A DNA stretch of 64,000 nucleotides, from the NCBI GenBank assembly GCA_963744005.1, contig CAVURU010000004.1:806001-870000 (forward strand), read 5' to 3'. The position numbers and the translations under genes were made by a program. This stretch comes from Palsa-504 sp963744005 (GTDB lineage: Bacteria > Actinomycetota > Actinomycetes > Streptosporangiales > Streptosporangiaceae). The notes beneath the pieces are model-generated. The model was not told where the DNA came from, did not search any database, and was given only the letters and a program-made list of their open reading frames with translations. Below, piece by piece: positions 41,922-50,568 of this stretch. Numbering within the stretch: position 1 is the stretch's first letter; each line of letters starts with the position of its first letter.

Positions 41922-44554
41922 GCTCGGGCGGCCGCGACCGGCTCGCGGTCCGGCACCCGGGCCCCGCCGGCCTTCCCCAGGCCAGCCTGCTGCCCGGGCG
42001 GCCGCCCCGTGCCGTCGTGGTCGGCGCCGGCATCGCCGGCCTGGCCGCCGCGACCGGGCTGGCCGAGCGCGGCGTGCAGGTCACCGTCCTGGAACGGGAG
42101 GACTACCTGGGCGGCCGGGCCGGCGGCTGGACCGAGCCGTCCGGCCTGCCCATGAGCCGCGGTTTCCACGCCTTCTTCCGCCAGTACTACAACCTGCGCG
42201 CGCTGCTGCGCCGGGCCGATCCCGGCTTGCGCCGGCTGGTCCCGCTCACCGACTACCCGCTGATCGACGGGAACGGGCACCGGGACAGTTTCCGCGGCCT
42301 GCCGCGCACGCCGCCGTGGAACGCGCTGGCCTTCGCGCTGCGCAGCCCGACCTTCCGGTTCCGGGACCTGCTCACCCTGGACGCCGCCGCGGCCGCCCCG
42401 CTGGCCGCGGTGTCCGTGCCTGGCATCTACCGGGCCCTGGATGACGTCGACGCGGAGACCTACCTGCAAGCCGTCAACTTCCCGCCCGCGGCCCGGCATC
42501 TGGCCTTCGAGGTGTTCTCGCGCAGCTTCTTCGCCCCGCCCGGCGAGATGTCCGCCGCCGAGCTGGCCGTCATGTTCCACCTCTACTTCCTTGGTTCGAG
42601 CGAGGGCCTGCTGTTCGACGTCCCGGACGCCGGCTTCGACGTCGCGCTGTGGCACCCGCTGCGGGCCTACCTGGCCGCCCGGGACGCCGACATCCGCACC
42701 GGCACGACGGTGACCGCCGTCGAGCCCGGCGGCCCGCGCCGCTTCCTGGTTCACACCGCGGGCGGCCCGCTCGCCGCCGACGCCGTGGTCCTGGCCACCG
42801 ACGTCCGCGGCCTGCGCTCCCTGGTCCGCCAGTCGCCCGGGCTGGCCGACCCGGCCTGGCGGGAAACCGTGGCCGCCCAGCGCACCGCCCCGCCGTTCCT
42901 GGTCTGGCGGCTCTGGCTGGACCGGCCCGCCGACCCGTCCCGGCCCGCGTTCCTGGGCACCGGCGGCCTCAGCCCGGTCGACAACATCAGCGTCCTGGAC
43001 CGCTTTGACCGCCAGGCCCGCTGCTGGCACCGGGAGCACGGCGGCTCCGTCGTCGAGCTGCACGCCTACGCCGCCGCCGGCGACCCCGGCCTGCCGCCCA
43101 GCCCGGCTCTGCTCGGCCAGGCCCTGGACCGGCTGCACTCGCTGTACCCGGAGACCGCCTCAGCCCGGGTCCTGGCCGAGGCGGTGCAGTGGCACGATGA
43201 CTGCCCCATGTTCGGCGTCGGCGGCTTCGGCCGTCGCCCGCGGGTCCGTACCCCCTTCCCGGGCCTGGTCCTGGCGGGCGACGGCATCCGCATCGACCTG
43301 CCCGTCGCGTTGATGGAACGGGCCGCCAGCACCGGCTGGCACGCGGCCAACTGCCTGCTCGCCCGGTGGGGCCTGGCCGGCCACGAGCTGTACTCCGTGC
43401 CCACCCGCGGCCGCCTGGCCCCGCTCCGCTGGCTCGCGGCCCGCGGCTCGCCGCCCTTGACCGCGGCCAGGCTCACCCGATTACCCCGGCCCGACCCTCC
43501 AGGAGGCCCGCCGATGACCCGCCTCACACGCCGCTGGCCCGAGCGCTGGCCGCTGCAGCCCATGCCCCGCGACCACTGGGCGCGCCAGCAGCCGACCTGG
43601 GCCGCGGCCCGCCCGTCGCTGATCGACGCCGCCGTCAAGCGGGCCGAGGCCCGCCCGTCCGGAAACTGGTTCGTGCTCGCCGCCAGCCGCGATGTCCGCC
43701 CGGACCGGCCGTTCGGGTCGGTCGTGGCCGGCCTCGAGGTGGTGGCCTGGCGTGATGCCGAGGGCCGGCTGGTCGCCGGGCCGGGCGCCTGCCCGCACCT
43801 GGGCGCGCCGCTGGAACGGGCCGCCGTGGACTGCGGCGCGCTCGTCTGCCGCTGGCACGGGCTGCGGGTGGGCCCGGGCCAGGGTGCGGGCTGGCGTCCG
43901 CTGCCCGCCTACGACGACGGCGTGCTGGCCTGGATCCGGCTGGATGCGGTCGGCGGCGAGGAGCCCCTTCCCGCCCCGGTGGTGCCGGCCCGGCCGCCCC
44001 GCGCGACCAGCATCGCCGCCGTGGCCACCATGACCGGGACGTGCGAGCCCGGCGACGTCATGGCCAACCGGCTCGATCCCTGGCACGGCTCCTGGTTCCA
44101 CCCCTACTCGTTCAGCCGCCTGACCGTCCTGTCCGCCCCGCCCGAAACCGGCACGGCTGAAACTGGCACGGCCGAAACTGGCACGGCCGAAACGACGGAC
44201 GAGGACGACCGGTTCGTGGTCGCGGTCACCTTCAAGGTCGCCCCTCGCCTCGGCGTGCCGGTCACCGCCGAGTTCACCTGCCCGGAGCCGCGCACCGTCG
44301 TCATGCGCATCGTCGAGGGGGAGGGAGCCGGGAGCGTGGTCGAGACGCACGTCACCCCGCGCGGCCGCGGCCCGGACGGCCGGCCGCGCACCTCGGTCAT
44401 CGAAGCGGTGGTGGCCGGCTCGCCGCGTCCGGGCTTCGCCGTGGCCCGCGCCGCCGGTCCCGCGCTGCGGCCCGTGATGCGCCGGGCCGCCGCCCGGCTG
44501 TGGCGCGACGACCTCGCCTACGCCGAACGCCGTTACCAGCTCCGGTCCCGCTGA
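41918..44554 (+). CDS. crtU: CrtU carotene desaturase/methyltransferase fused to a Rieske protein
   Basis: Residues 35-520 form a CrtI-related FAD enzyme (VVVGAGIAGLAAATGLAERG, GGRAGG, SRGFHAFFRQYYNLRALLRR, a C-terminal LVLAGDGIRIDLPVALMERA). It matches CrtU, which turns beta rings into aromatic phi rings. Residues 533-878 form a second protein with a Rieske centre (CPHLGAP and CRWHGLR) and a DUF5914-like C-terminus; related genes are separate in other actinomycetes. An internal ATG at 43514 still has AGGAGG seven bases before it, so the second protein may also be made alone. A 15-bp x3 repeat encodes GTAET units near 44151-44195. Confidence 0.88.
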   Translation: MSSGGRDRLAVRHPGPAGLPQASLLPGRPPRAVVVGAGIAGLAAATGLAERGVQVTVLEREDYLGGRAGGWTEPSGLPMSRGFHAFFRQYYNLRALLRRADPGLRRLVPLTDYPLIDGNGHRDSFRGLPRTPPWNALAFALRSPTFRFRDLLTLDAAAAAPLAAVSVPGIYRALDDVDAETYLQAVNFPPAARHLAFEVFSRSFFAPPGEMSAAELAVMFHLYFLGSSEGLLFDVPDAGFDVALWHPLRAYLAARDADIRTGTTVTAVEPGGPRRFLVHTAGGPLAADAVVLATDVRGLRSLVRQSPGLADPAWRETVAAQRTAPPFLVWRLWLDRPADPSRPAFLGTGGLSPVDNISVLDRFDRQARCWHREHGGSVVELHAYAAAGDPGLPPSPALLGQALDRLHSLYPETASARVLAEAVQWHDDCPMFGVGGFGRRPRVRTPFPGLVLAGDGIRIDLPVALMERAASTGWHAANCLLARWGLAGHELYSVPTRGRLAPLRWLAARGSPPLTAARLTRLPRPDPPGGPPMTRLTRRWPERWPLQPMPRDHWARQQPTWAAARPSLIDAAVKRAEARPSGNWFVLAASRDVRPDRPFGSVVAGLEVVAWRDAEGRLVAGPGACPHLGAPLERAAVDCGALVCRWHGLRVGPGQGAGWRPLPAYDDGVLAWIRLDAVGGEEPLPAPVVPARPPRATSIAAVATMTGTCEPGDVMANRLDPWHGSWFHPYSFSRLTVLSAPPETGTAETGTAETGTAETTDEDDRFVVAVTFKVAPRLGVPVTAEFTCPEPRTVVMRIVEGEGAGSVVETHVTPRGRGPDGRPRTSVIEAVVAGSPRPGFAVARAAGPALRPVMRRAAARLWRDDLAYAERRYQLRSR

Positions 44555-44573
44555 CAGCCCGCTGGGCAGGATG

Positions 44574-46100
44574 TCAGGAACGAGCGGGCTCGTCCGCCTC
44601 GGGCGCCACGGCCCCGTGCTCCAGCGCCATCTCCACCGCGCTCTCGCGCTCCCGCGGGAACAGCTTCCAGTGGTTGAACACCAGGTTCAGCACGAACACC
44701 ACGATGACCGTCGAGGTGATGCTGGACCCGAAGATGACCTGGAAGTTCTGCGGGAAGTGCTGGTAGAAGGCGGGCTGGAAGGCCGGGATGAGGCCGAACG
44801 ACAAGGCCACCGCCACGATCAGCAGGTTGTGGTTGCCGTCGAAGCTGGCCTTGTTCAGGGTGCGGATGCCGATCGCGGTGACCATGGCGAACATGACCGT
44901 GGCCGCGCCGCCGATGACCGGCGCGGGCAGGTCGGCCACGATCGCGCCTACCTTGGGCACCAGGCCCAGGATGATCAGGAAGGCCCCGCACACCGTCACC
45001 ACCCAGCGGCTGCGCACCCGGGTCATCCCGATGAGGCCGACGTTCTCGGCGTAGGCGGTGTCCGGGAAGGAGTTCATGAACCCGGCCAGCAGCGCCGACA
45101 GTCCGTCCGTGGCCAGGCCGCGGGCCAGGTCGTTGGGCTTCAGGTCCCGGTCCACCATCTCCGCCACGGCCAGCATGTCCGCGGTGGACTCGGTGTAGGT
45201 GACCAGCACCACGATGCACATCGAGATGATCGCGGCGGCCTGGAACTTCGGCGCGCCGAAGTGGAACGGGGCCGTGATGCCGAACCAGTTGGCCGCCGAC
45301 ACGTCGTGGAAGGACAGCAGGCCCATCGGCCAGGCGATGAGGCAGCCGATGATGATGGCGATCAGCACCGCGGTCTGCCCGATGAACCCGGAGAACATCC
45401 GGGTGATGGCGATGATCAAGACGATGACCGTGGCGGCCAGCAGGATGTGCGAGATCTGACCGGAGTCGGGGTTCTGGGTGGTCACCACCGACCCGGTGGC
45501 CGGATCTATCACCGCGTAGGTCTTGCCGCCGATGATCGTGGTCACCGGGTTGCTGGCCACGAAGGTGCTGTACTTGTTGCCTGCGATCAGCCCGATGTCC
45601 GCGCCGATCAGCGACAGCCCGATCATGACGATCACCGTGCCGGTGACCAGCGGCGGGAAGAACCGCAGCACCATCGAGAACGGCTTGGCGATGAGCAGGC
45701 CGAAGACGCCGGAGATGAGCAGCGCCCCGTACACGTACGGCAGGCCGTTCCGGCCGCCGTAGGAGTTGGCGATGATGATCATCGGGTTCAGCACGGTGAA
45801 CGTGGCCCCGGCCACCACCGGCATCCGCACCCCGAACACCTTGGAGATACCCGCCGACTGGATCACCGAGGCGATGCCGGAGACCAGCAGGTCCGCGCTG
45901 ACCAGCAGCGCGATGTCCTTGGAGTCCAGCCCGACGGCGGGCCCGACGATGAGCGGCACCGCCACCGCCCCGGCGTACATGATGAACAGGTGTTGCAGGC
46001 CCAGGATCAGCAGCCGCGGCGCGGGCAGCACCTCGTCAACGGGGTGGACCGCGGGTTTGCTGTCCGGTGGTTCGGTGGTCGTGACAGCGGGGCCGGTCAT
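44574..46100 (-). CDS. NCS2-family purine permease (uric acid/xanthine)
   Basis: A 508-residue transporter with about 14 membrane helices. It has the NCS2 features GLQHLFIMYAGAVAVPLIVG, VVAGATFTVLNPMI and FPPLVTGTVIVMIGLSLIGA. It should import xanthine, uric acid or another purine by proton symport. ATG 46100 with GGAGG upstream is preferred; a longer frame begins inside the uricase gene. It ends the purine catabolism run, 23 bp after uricase. Confidence 0.92.
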   Translation of the reverse strand: MTGPAVTTTEPPDSKPAVHPVDEVLPAPRLLILGLQHLFIMYAGAVAVPLIVGPAVGLDSKDIALLVSADLLVSGIASVIQSAGISKVFGVRMPVVAGATFTVLNPMIIIANSYGGRNGLPYVYGALLISGVFGLLIAKPFSMVLRFFPPLVTGTVIVMIGLSLIGADIGLIAGNKYSTFVASNPVTTIIGGKTYAVIDPATGSVVTTQNPDSGQISHILLAATVIVLIIAITRMFSGFIGQTAVLIAIIIGCLIAWPMGLLSFHDVSAANWFGITAPFHFGAPKFQAAAIISMCIVVLVTYTESTADMLAVAEMVDRDLKPNDLARGLATDGLSALLAGFMNSFPDTAYAENVGLIGMTRVRSRWVVTVCGAFLIILGLVPKVGAIVADLPAPVIGGAATVMFAMVTAIGIRTLNKASFDGNHNLLIVAVALSFGLIPAFQPAFYQHFPQNFQVIFGSSITSTVIVVFVLNLVFNHWKLFPRERESAVEMALEHGAVAPEADEPARS

Positions 46101-46123
46101 GGATCCTCCAGGGACGGTCGTGT

Positions 46124-47002
46124 TCAGGACCAGGCGATGCCGGGATCCGGTGCCTCGTCGGCGAGGACCGTCCCTTCGATGAGCCCGTACGGGCGGTCGG
46201 CGGCGTAGTAGACCTCGTTCTCGTTGTCCATCCCGAACGGGCCGAGGTCGACGATGAAGTGGTGCTTGTTCGGCAGCGCCAGCCGGACCTCGCACACCTC
46301 GGGCACGGCGGCCAGCACCGCGGCGCCCATCGCGTACAGGGTCTGCTGGAGGGACAGGCTGTCCGTGGTGGCGAAGGCCTCGATCAGGGCCGAACGGGCG
46401 TCGGTGAACGCCCCGGCCCAGTCCGTGCCCGGGTCGGCCGATGCGAACCGCCACCGCGCGCTGACCACCGTGGCCAGCATCCGGTCGTAGGCGTCCTCCA
46501 GGGTCGTGTACTCATCCCGGGGGAAGCCCCAGAACTGGGATCCGGTGGTGTTCATCAGGATCAGGTCGCCGACCCCGCCTACCACGGTCCGGCCCAGCTC
46601 GCGGTCGTCGTGCACGGTGACCAGCCGGGTGTACTGCCCGGACCGGGCGAACGACCGGCCGGTGCCGGCCACCGGCTCCCACGGGTATTCCTCGATGGCC
46701 ACCCGGGCCCGGCTGATGGCCTCCTGGGTGCCGGTGTAGCGGGCGGCCAGCTCCAGCGCGAAGGCCTCGGGTTCCAGCCCGCCCAGCTTGCGGGCCAGCG
46801 CGTAGACCGTGTTCTTCTGCGTGTCGGTCGGCAGCACGTGGGCGTTGTCGCCGTCGAGGTGGGCGGAGTCGAGGTCACCGGACAGGCTGGTCGACACGTT
46901 CCAGTCCCGGACCAGGTCACCGCCTCCGGGGGCCTGGCCGCGGGCCACGTGGACCACGCGGACTTCGGCTTTGCCGTACCGGTTGGCGCCGAGCCGGACC
47001 AT
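46124..47002 (-). CDS. Urate oxidase (factor-independent)
   Basis: A 292-residue uricase. Characteristic segments are RYGKAEVRVV, the catalytic TDTQKNTVYALA (with the Lys-Thr dyad), TTGSQFWGFPRDEYTTL and the closing NKHHFIVDLGPFGMDNENEVYYAADRPYG. It oxidises uric acid to 5-hydroxyisourate and peroxide. ATG 47002 is preferred; a TTG at 47032 is possible. It lies between the xanthine dehydrogenase gene and the permease. The next enzymes of the pathway (HIU hydrolase, OHCU decarboxylase) are not in the window. Confidence 0.95.
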   Translation of the reverse strand: MVRLGANRYGKAEVRVVHVARGQAPGGGDLVRDWNVSTSLSGDLDSAHLDGDNAHVLPTDTQKNTVYALARKLGGLEPEAFALELAARYTGTQEAISRARVAIEEYPWEPVAGTGRSFARSGQYTRLVTVHDDRELGRTVVGGVGDLILMNTTGSQFWGFPRDEYTTLEDAYDRMLATVVSARWRFASADPGTDWAGAFTDARSALIEAFATTDSLSLQQTLYAMGAAVLAAVPEVCEVRLALPNKHHFIVDLGPFGMDNENEVYYAADRPYGLIEGTVLADEAPDPGIAWS

Positions 47003-47132
47003 GGCCACCCCGTTTCCTGACGGAACGTTCAACCGCTCTCAGGGGAAGGGTGACAACGGACGGTTACGCGGCGATGGCCGCCAAGTTAGAGGTTCATGTC
47101 CGGCTCGCGGCCCCGCCATCCGGCCTGCCTGC

Positions 47133-49745
47133 TTAGTCTGCTGGGGCCGGCCTGCGGCCGTCGGCCTGCTTGCTGAGCTCGGTGAACACCCGGTCCCGGG
47201 TGAACGGCAGCTCGGTCAGCCGCCGGCCGGTGGCGTCCCGGATGGCGTTGGCCAGGGCCGGGGCCACCGGGTTGAACGGGGCCTCGCTCATCGGCTTGGC
47301 CCCCAGCGGGCCGAGCGGGTCGTGCGAGGCGGCGAAGATCACCTCGGTCCGCGGCACGTCGGCGAACTGCGGCAGGTGGTACTGGCGGAAGGTCCGGGTC
47401 GTGACCCGGCCCGAGCCGTCGATGTCGACGTGCTCGTACAGGGCGGCGCCGAGGGCCTGGGCCACCCCGCCCTCGACCTGGCCCCGGCACTGCCGCGGGT
47501 TGATGACCGTGCCCGCGTCCGCGGCCTGGACGCTGTGCAGGATGCGGACCTCGCCGGTGGCCGGCTGCACCGCCACCCGGAAGCCCTGCACGTTGAACGA
47601 GACCGTGCGCGGCGACCCGTCGCAGCTCCCTTCGGCTTCCCGGGCCCCGCTGGCCTGCCCGGCGGCCAGTGCCCGGGCCGCCCGCAGCGTGGCCAGCCCG
47701 GCCACCACGGTCCCGGTCGACCCGTACGCGCCGGTGTCGTGGCCGACCAGGTCGGTGTCGGCGGCCCGCAGCTCGATCGCCTCGGCCGGCACGCCCAGGG
47801 CCTCGGCGGCCAGCTGCCGGTGCACGGTCGCCGTCCCGTTGCCGAATTCGGCCGTGCCCACCTCCAGCAGGTAGCCGCCGTCGTCCCGCCGGCTGATCCG
47901 GACCCGGGCGATGTGCCCGCCCGGCGGGACGCTGTCCAGCATGCTCACCGCGACGCCGGTGCCGGTCTGCCAGTCCGGGCCGGCCGGGGCCTGCGCCCCG
48001 CGGCCGCTGGCCAGCGCGGCCTGGACCTGGTCCAGGCACTCGGCCAGCCCGTAGCTGGCCACCGAGACGTCATCCGGCTCGTCGCTGACCGAGATCAGCG
48101 GGTCGCCGGGCCGGATCACGTTGCGGCGGCGGAACTCCACCGGGTCCAGGCCCAGCTTGCGGGCCAGCTCGTCCAGGGCGGACTCCACCGCGAACGCCGA
48201 CTGGGACAGCCCGTAGCCGCGCAGCGCGCCGGCCGGGACGGTGTTGGTGTAGACCGACCAGCCGTCGATCCGCTTGTTCGGGCACCGGTACAGGCTGACC
48301 GACTCCCCGCAGCTGTGCATGAGCACCCCGCCGGCGTGGTTGCCGTAGGCGCCGGTGTTGGCCACCGTGTGCACGGCCAGCGCGGTCAGCGTGCCGTCGG
48401 CCCGCGCCCCGGCCTGGACGGTGATCCGCATCGGATGCCGGGTGGTGGCCGAGGCGAACTGCTCCTCGCGGGTGAACTCCAGCATCACCGGCCGCCGCAG
48501 CCGCAGCACGGCCAGGGCCACCACGTCCTCGGTCAGCATCTCCTGCTTGCCGCCGAACCCGCCGCCCACCCGCGCCGCCATGACCCGGACCCGCTCGGCG
48601 GGCAGGCCGAAGAGCCGGCCGATTGCGTCCCGGGTCAGGAACGGCGTCTGCGTGCTGGTCCGCAGGACCAGCCGGTCTCCGTCCAGCCAGCCCACTGCGG
48701 CGTGCGTCTCGAGGTGCGCGTGCTGGATCCGGTGCACGGCGAAGCTCTCGCTCACCACCGCGTCGGCCAGGGCCAGCCCGGCCGCCACGTCGCCGATGTG
48801 GCTGTGCACCTCGGCGGCCACGTTGCGCTCCGGCGCGGCGATCCCGGCCGCCCGGGTCTTGTCCCCGTGCAGCAGCGGGGCCCCGGGCGTCATGGCCTCC
48901 TCGGGGTCGAACACGGCCGGCTTGACCCGGTAGCGGACCTCCACCAGCCGGGCCGCCTGCTCGGCGGCCGCCTTGGTCTCCGCCGCCACCGCGGCCACCC
49001 GCTGGCCGGCGAACCGGACCACCCGGTCGAACAGCACCGTGTCTTGCGGGTCGTCGGTGACCACCTCGTGCCGCGCGGTGGAGTAGGTCACGGCCGGGGA
49101 GTCGGCCGGGCTGAAGACGGCCAGCACGCCCGGGACGGCCCGGGCCCGCGTCGCGTCGACGGCCAGGATCTCGGCGTGCGCGTGCGGCGAGCGGACTAGC
49201 ACCAGGTGCGCCACGCCGGGCACGGCCAGGTCCAGAGTGTACGGCTCGCGCCCGGTCACGATCCGCCGCCCGGCCGGCGCCGGGTGGCTGGCCCCGGCCG
49301 CGCCTTCCGGTTCGGCGCCCGGGCGGGCCTGGCCGATCGCGTCGGCGATGGACCGGTACCCGGTGCACCGGCACAGGTTGCCCTTCAGCGCCCGGTCCGG
49401 GTCGGCCCGCTGGCCGTCGTCCAGCGCCGCGGCCGTCATGATCATCCCGGCCGTGCAGAAGCCGCACTGGAACGCCTGGGCGTCCAGGAACGCCTGCTGA
49501 GCCGGGTGCAGCTCACCGTCGTCGCCGGCCAGCCCCTCGATCGTGGTCACGGCCCGGCCCGCGGCCCGCACCGCCGGGTAGATGCAGCTGTGCACCGGCG
49601 TCCCGTCCACGTGCACCGTGCAGGCCCCGCAGTCGCCCGCGTCGCAGCCCTTCTTCACCCCGAACCAGCCCTGCTCGCGCAGGTAGGTCCGCAGGCACTG
49701 GCCCGGCGCGGGCGGCTCGCCGGCCGGCACCCCGTTGACGATCAT
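47133..49745 (-). CDS. Xanthine dehydrogenase, [2Fe-2S] domain fused to the molybdenum subunit
   Basis: An 870-residue protein. Residues 1-150 hold two [2Fe-2S] clusters (GCDAGDCGACTV with a later Cys in HSCIYP; QCGFCTAGMI and NLCRCTGY). Residues 165-860 form the molybdopterin domain with GGGFGGKQEM, ALRGYGLSQSAF, NGTATVHRQ and a C-terminal PMSEAPFNPVAPALANAI holding the expected Glu. Separate iron-sulfur and molybdenum subunits are commoner; this fusion resembles E. coli XdhD in layout. Its start overlaps the stop of the FAD-subunit gene by 4 bp. Substrate hypoxanthine/xanthine is inferred from uricase and the permease. Confidence 0.93.
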   Translation of the reverse strand: MIVNGVPAGEPPAPGQCLRTYLREQGWFGVKKGCDAGDCGACTVHVDGTPVHSCIYPAVRAAGRAVTTIEGLAGDDGELHPAQQAFLDAQAFQCGFCTAGMIMTAAALDDGQRADPDRALKGNLCRCTGYRSIADAIGQARPGAEPEGAAGASHPAPAGRRIVTGREPYTLDLAVPGVAHLVLVRSPHAHAEILAVDATRARAVPGVLAVFSPADSPAVTYSTARHEVVTDDPQDTVLFDRVVRFAGQRVAAVAAETKAAAEQAARLVEVRYRVKPAVFDPEEAMTPGAPLLHGDKTRAAGIAAPERNVAAEVHSHIGDVAAGLALADAVVSESFAVHRIQHAHLETHAAVGWLDGDRLVLRTSTQTPFLTRDAIGRLFGLPAERVRVMAARVGGGFGGKQEMLTEDVVALAVLRLRRPVMLEFTREEQFASATTRHPMRITVQAGARADGTLTALAVHTVANTGAYGNHAGGVLMHSCGESVSLYRCPNKRIDGWSVYTNTVPAGALRGYGLSQSAFAVESALDELARKLGLDPVEFRRRNVIRPGDPLISVSDEPDDVSVASYGLAECLDQVQAALASGRGAQAPAGPDWQTGTGVAVSMLDSVPPGGHIARVRISRRDDGGYLLEVGTAEFGNGTATVHRQLAAEALGVPAEAIELRAADTDLVGHDTGAYGSTGTVVAGLATLRAARALAAGQASGAREAEGSCDGSPRTVSFNVQGFRVAVQPATGEVRILHSVQAADAGTVINPRQCRGQVEGGVAQALGAALYEHVDIDGSGRVTTRTFRQYHLPQFADVPRTEVIFAASHDPLGPLGAKPMSEAPFNPVAPALANAIRDATGRRLTELPFTRDRVFTELSKQADGRRPAPAD

Positions 49746-50566
49746 GCCGCCCGGCCCGGGGAGCCCGGCTTGTCCGGGCTGAGCTCGTCCACGACCTCCA
49801 GGGCCAGCCGGCCGGTCACCGCCTCCCGCCAGGCGGGCAGGCCGTGCACGTCGTCATGCCACGGCGGGTCGGCCGCGGCCAGCGCGGCCCGCACCTCATC
49901 CGGGGCCGGGACCGCGCCGAACCGGAGCTGGACCGGGCGGGTGGTGGCCGCGGTCACCGTGATCACCAGCGCGCCGCTGGCCGCCCGGCGGCCGATCACC
50001 AGCGCGGCCGACCGGCCCACCGGGGACAGCGAGTACTGCCGGAAGGCGGTCGTCTCGGCCAGCGCCGAGGCGGGCAGCCGCACCGCGCGCAGCAGCTCGC
50101 CCGGCCGCAGCGCGGTGCGGCCCGATCCGGTCACGAAGTCGGTCACCCGGACGTGGCGGACGCCGCCGTCCGGCGCCCAGATCTCGCCCTGGCCGTCCAG
50201 CGCCGAGGCCAGCGAGATCATCGGGCCGGCGGGCAGGGCCAGGCACAGGTTCCCGCCCACCGTGGCCATGTTCCGCACCTTGAACGAGCCCAGCAGCGCG
50301 TGGCAGCACTGGCCGATGAGCGGCGCGGCCGGCCACTGCGGGGCCTTCAGCCCGGCCAGCTCGGCCAGCGTGCAGGTGGCCGCGATCTCCAGGCCGTCCG
50401 GTCCCGCCCGCAGCGCGGGCCAGCCGAAGGCCTGCAGGTCCAGCAGCCGGGACAGCGACGGCTGCGGTTCGGAGAAGAGCCAGGTCCCGCCGGCCAGCCA
50501 GGCGTCACCGGGTTGCCACGCGCCCAGCCGGGCGGGCGCCACCTCGGTGATGCCGGGCAGGTCCAT
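49742..50566 (-). CDS. Xanthine dehydrogenase FAD-binding subunit
   Basis: A 274-residue FAD subunit of the CO-dehydrogenase-flavoprotein type. The FAD loops appear as AGGTWLFSEPQPS and ATVGGNLCLALPAG, with GSGRTALRPGELLRAVRLP in the C-terminal domain. It accepts electrons from the iron-sulfur clusters of the partner encoded next. ATG 50566 with AGGGG upstream is chosen; the longer frame overlaps the deaminase gene. Only 2 bp separate it from the upstream gene's stop. Confidence 0.9.
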   Translation of the reverse strand: MDLPGITEVAPARLGAWQPGDAWLAGGTWLFSEPQPSLSRLLDLQAFGWPALRAGPDGLEIAATCTLAELAGLKAPQWPAAPLIGQCCHALLGSFKVRNMATVGGNLCLALPAGPMISLASALDGQGEIWAPDGGVRHVRVTDFVTGSGRTALRPGELLRAVRLPASALAETTAFRQYSLSPVGRSAALVIGRRAASGALVITVTAATTRPVQLRFGAVPAPDEVRAALAAADPPWHDDVHGLPAWREAVTGRLALEVVDELSPDKPGSPGRAA

Positions 50567-50568
50567 GC

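Noticed and set aside
43514..44554. Calling the Rieske part a fully separate gene
   Set aside because: No stop codon separates it from crtU in the given sequence. The internal start is recorded as a possibility inside the fusion entry instead.
44571..46208. 545-residue plus-strand frame over the purine permease
   Set aside because: Rich in His/Asp/Gly/Arg without any hydrophobic pattern or motif; antisense to an obvious transporter gene.
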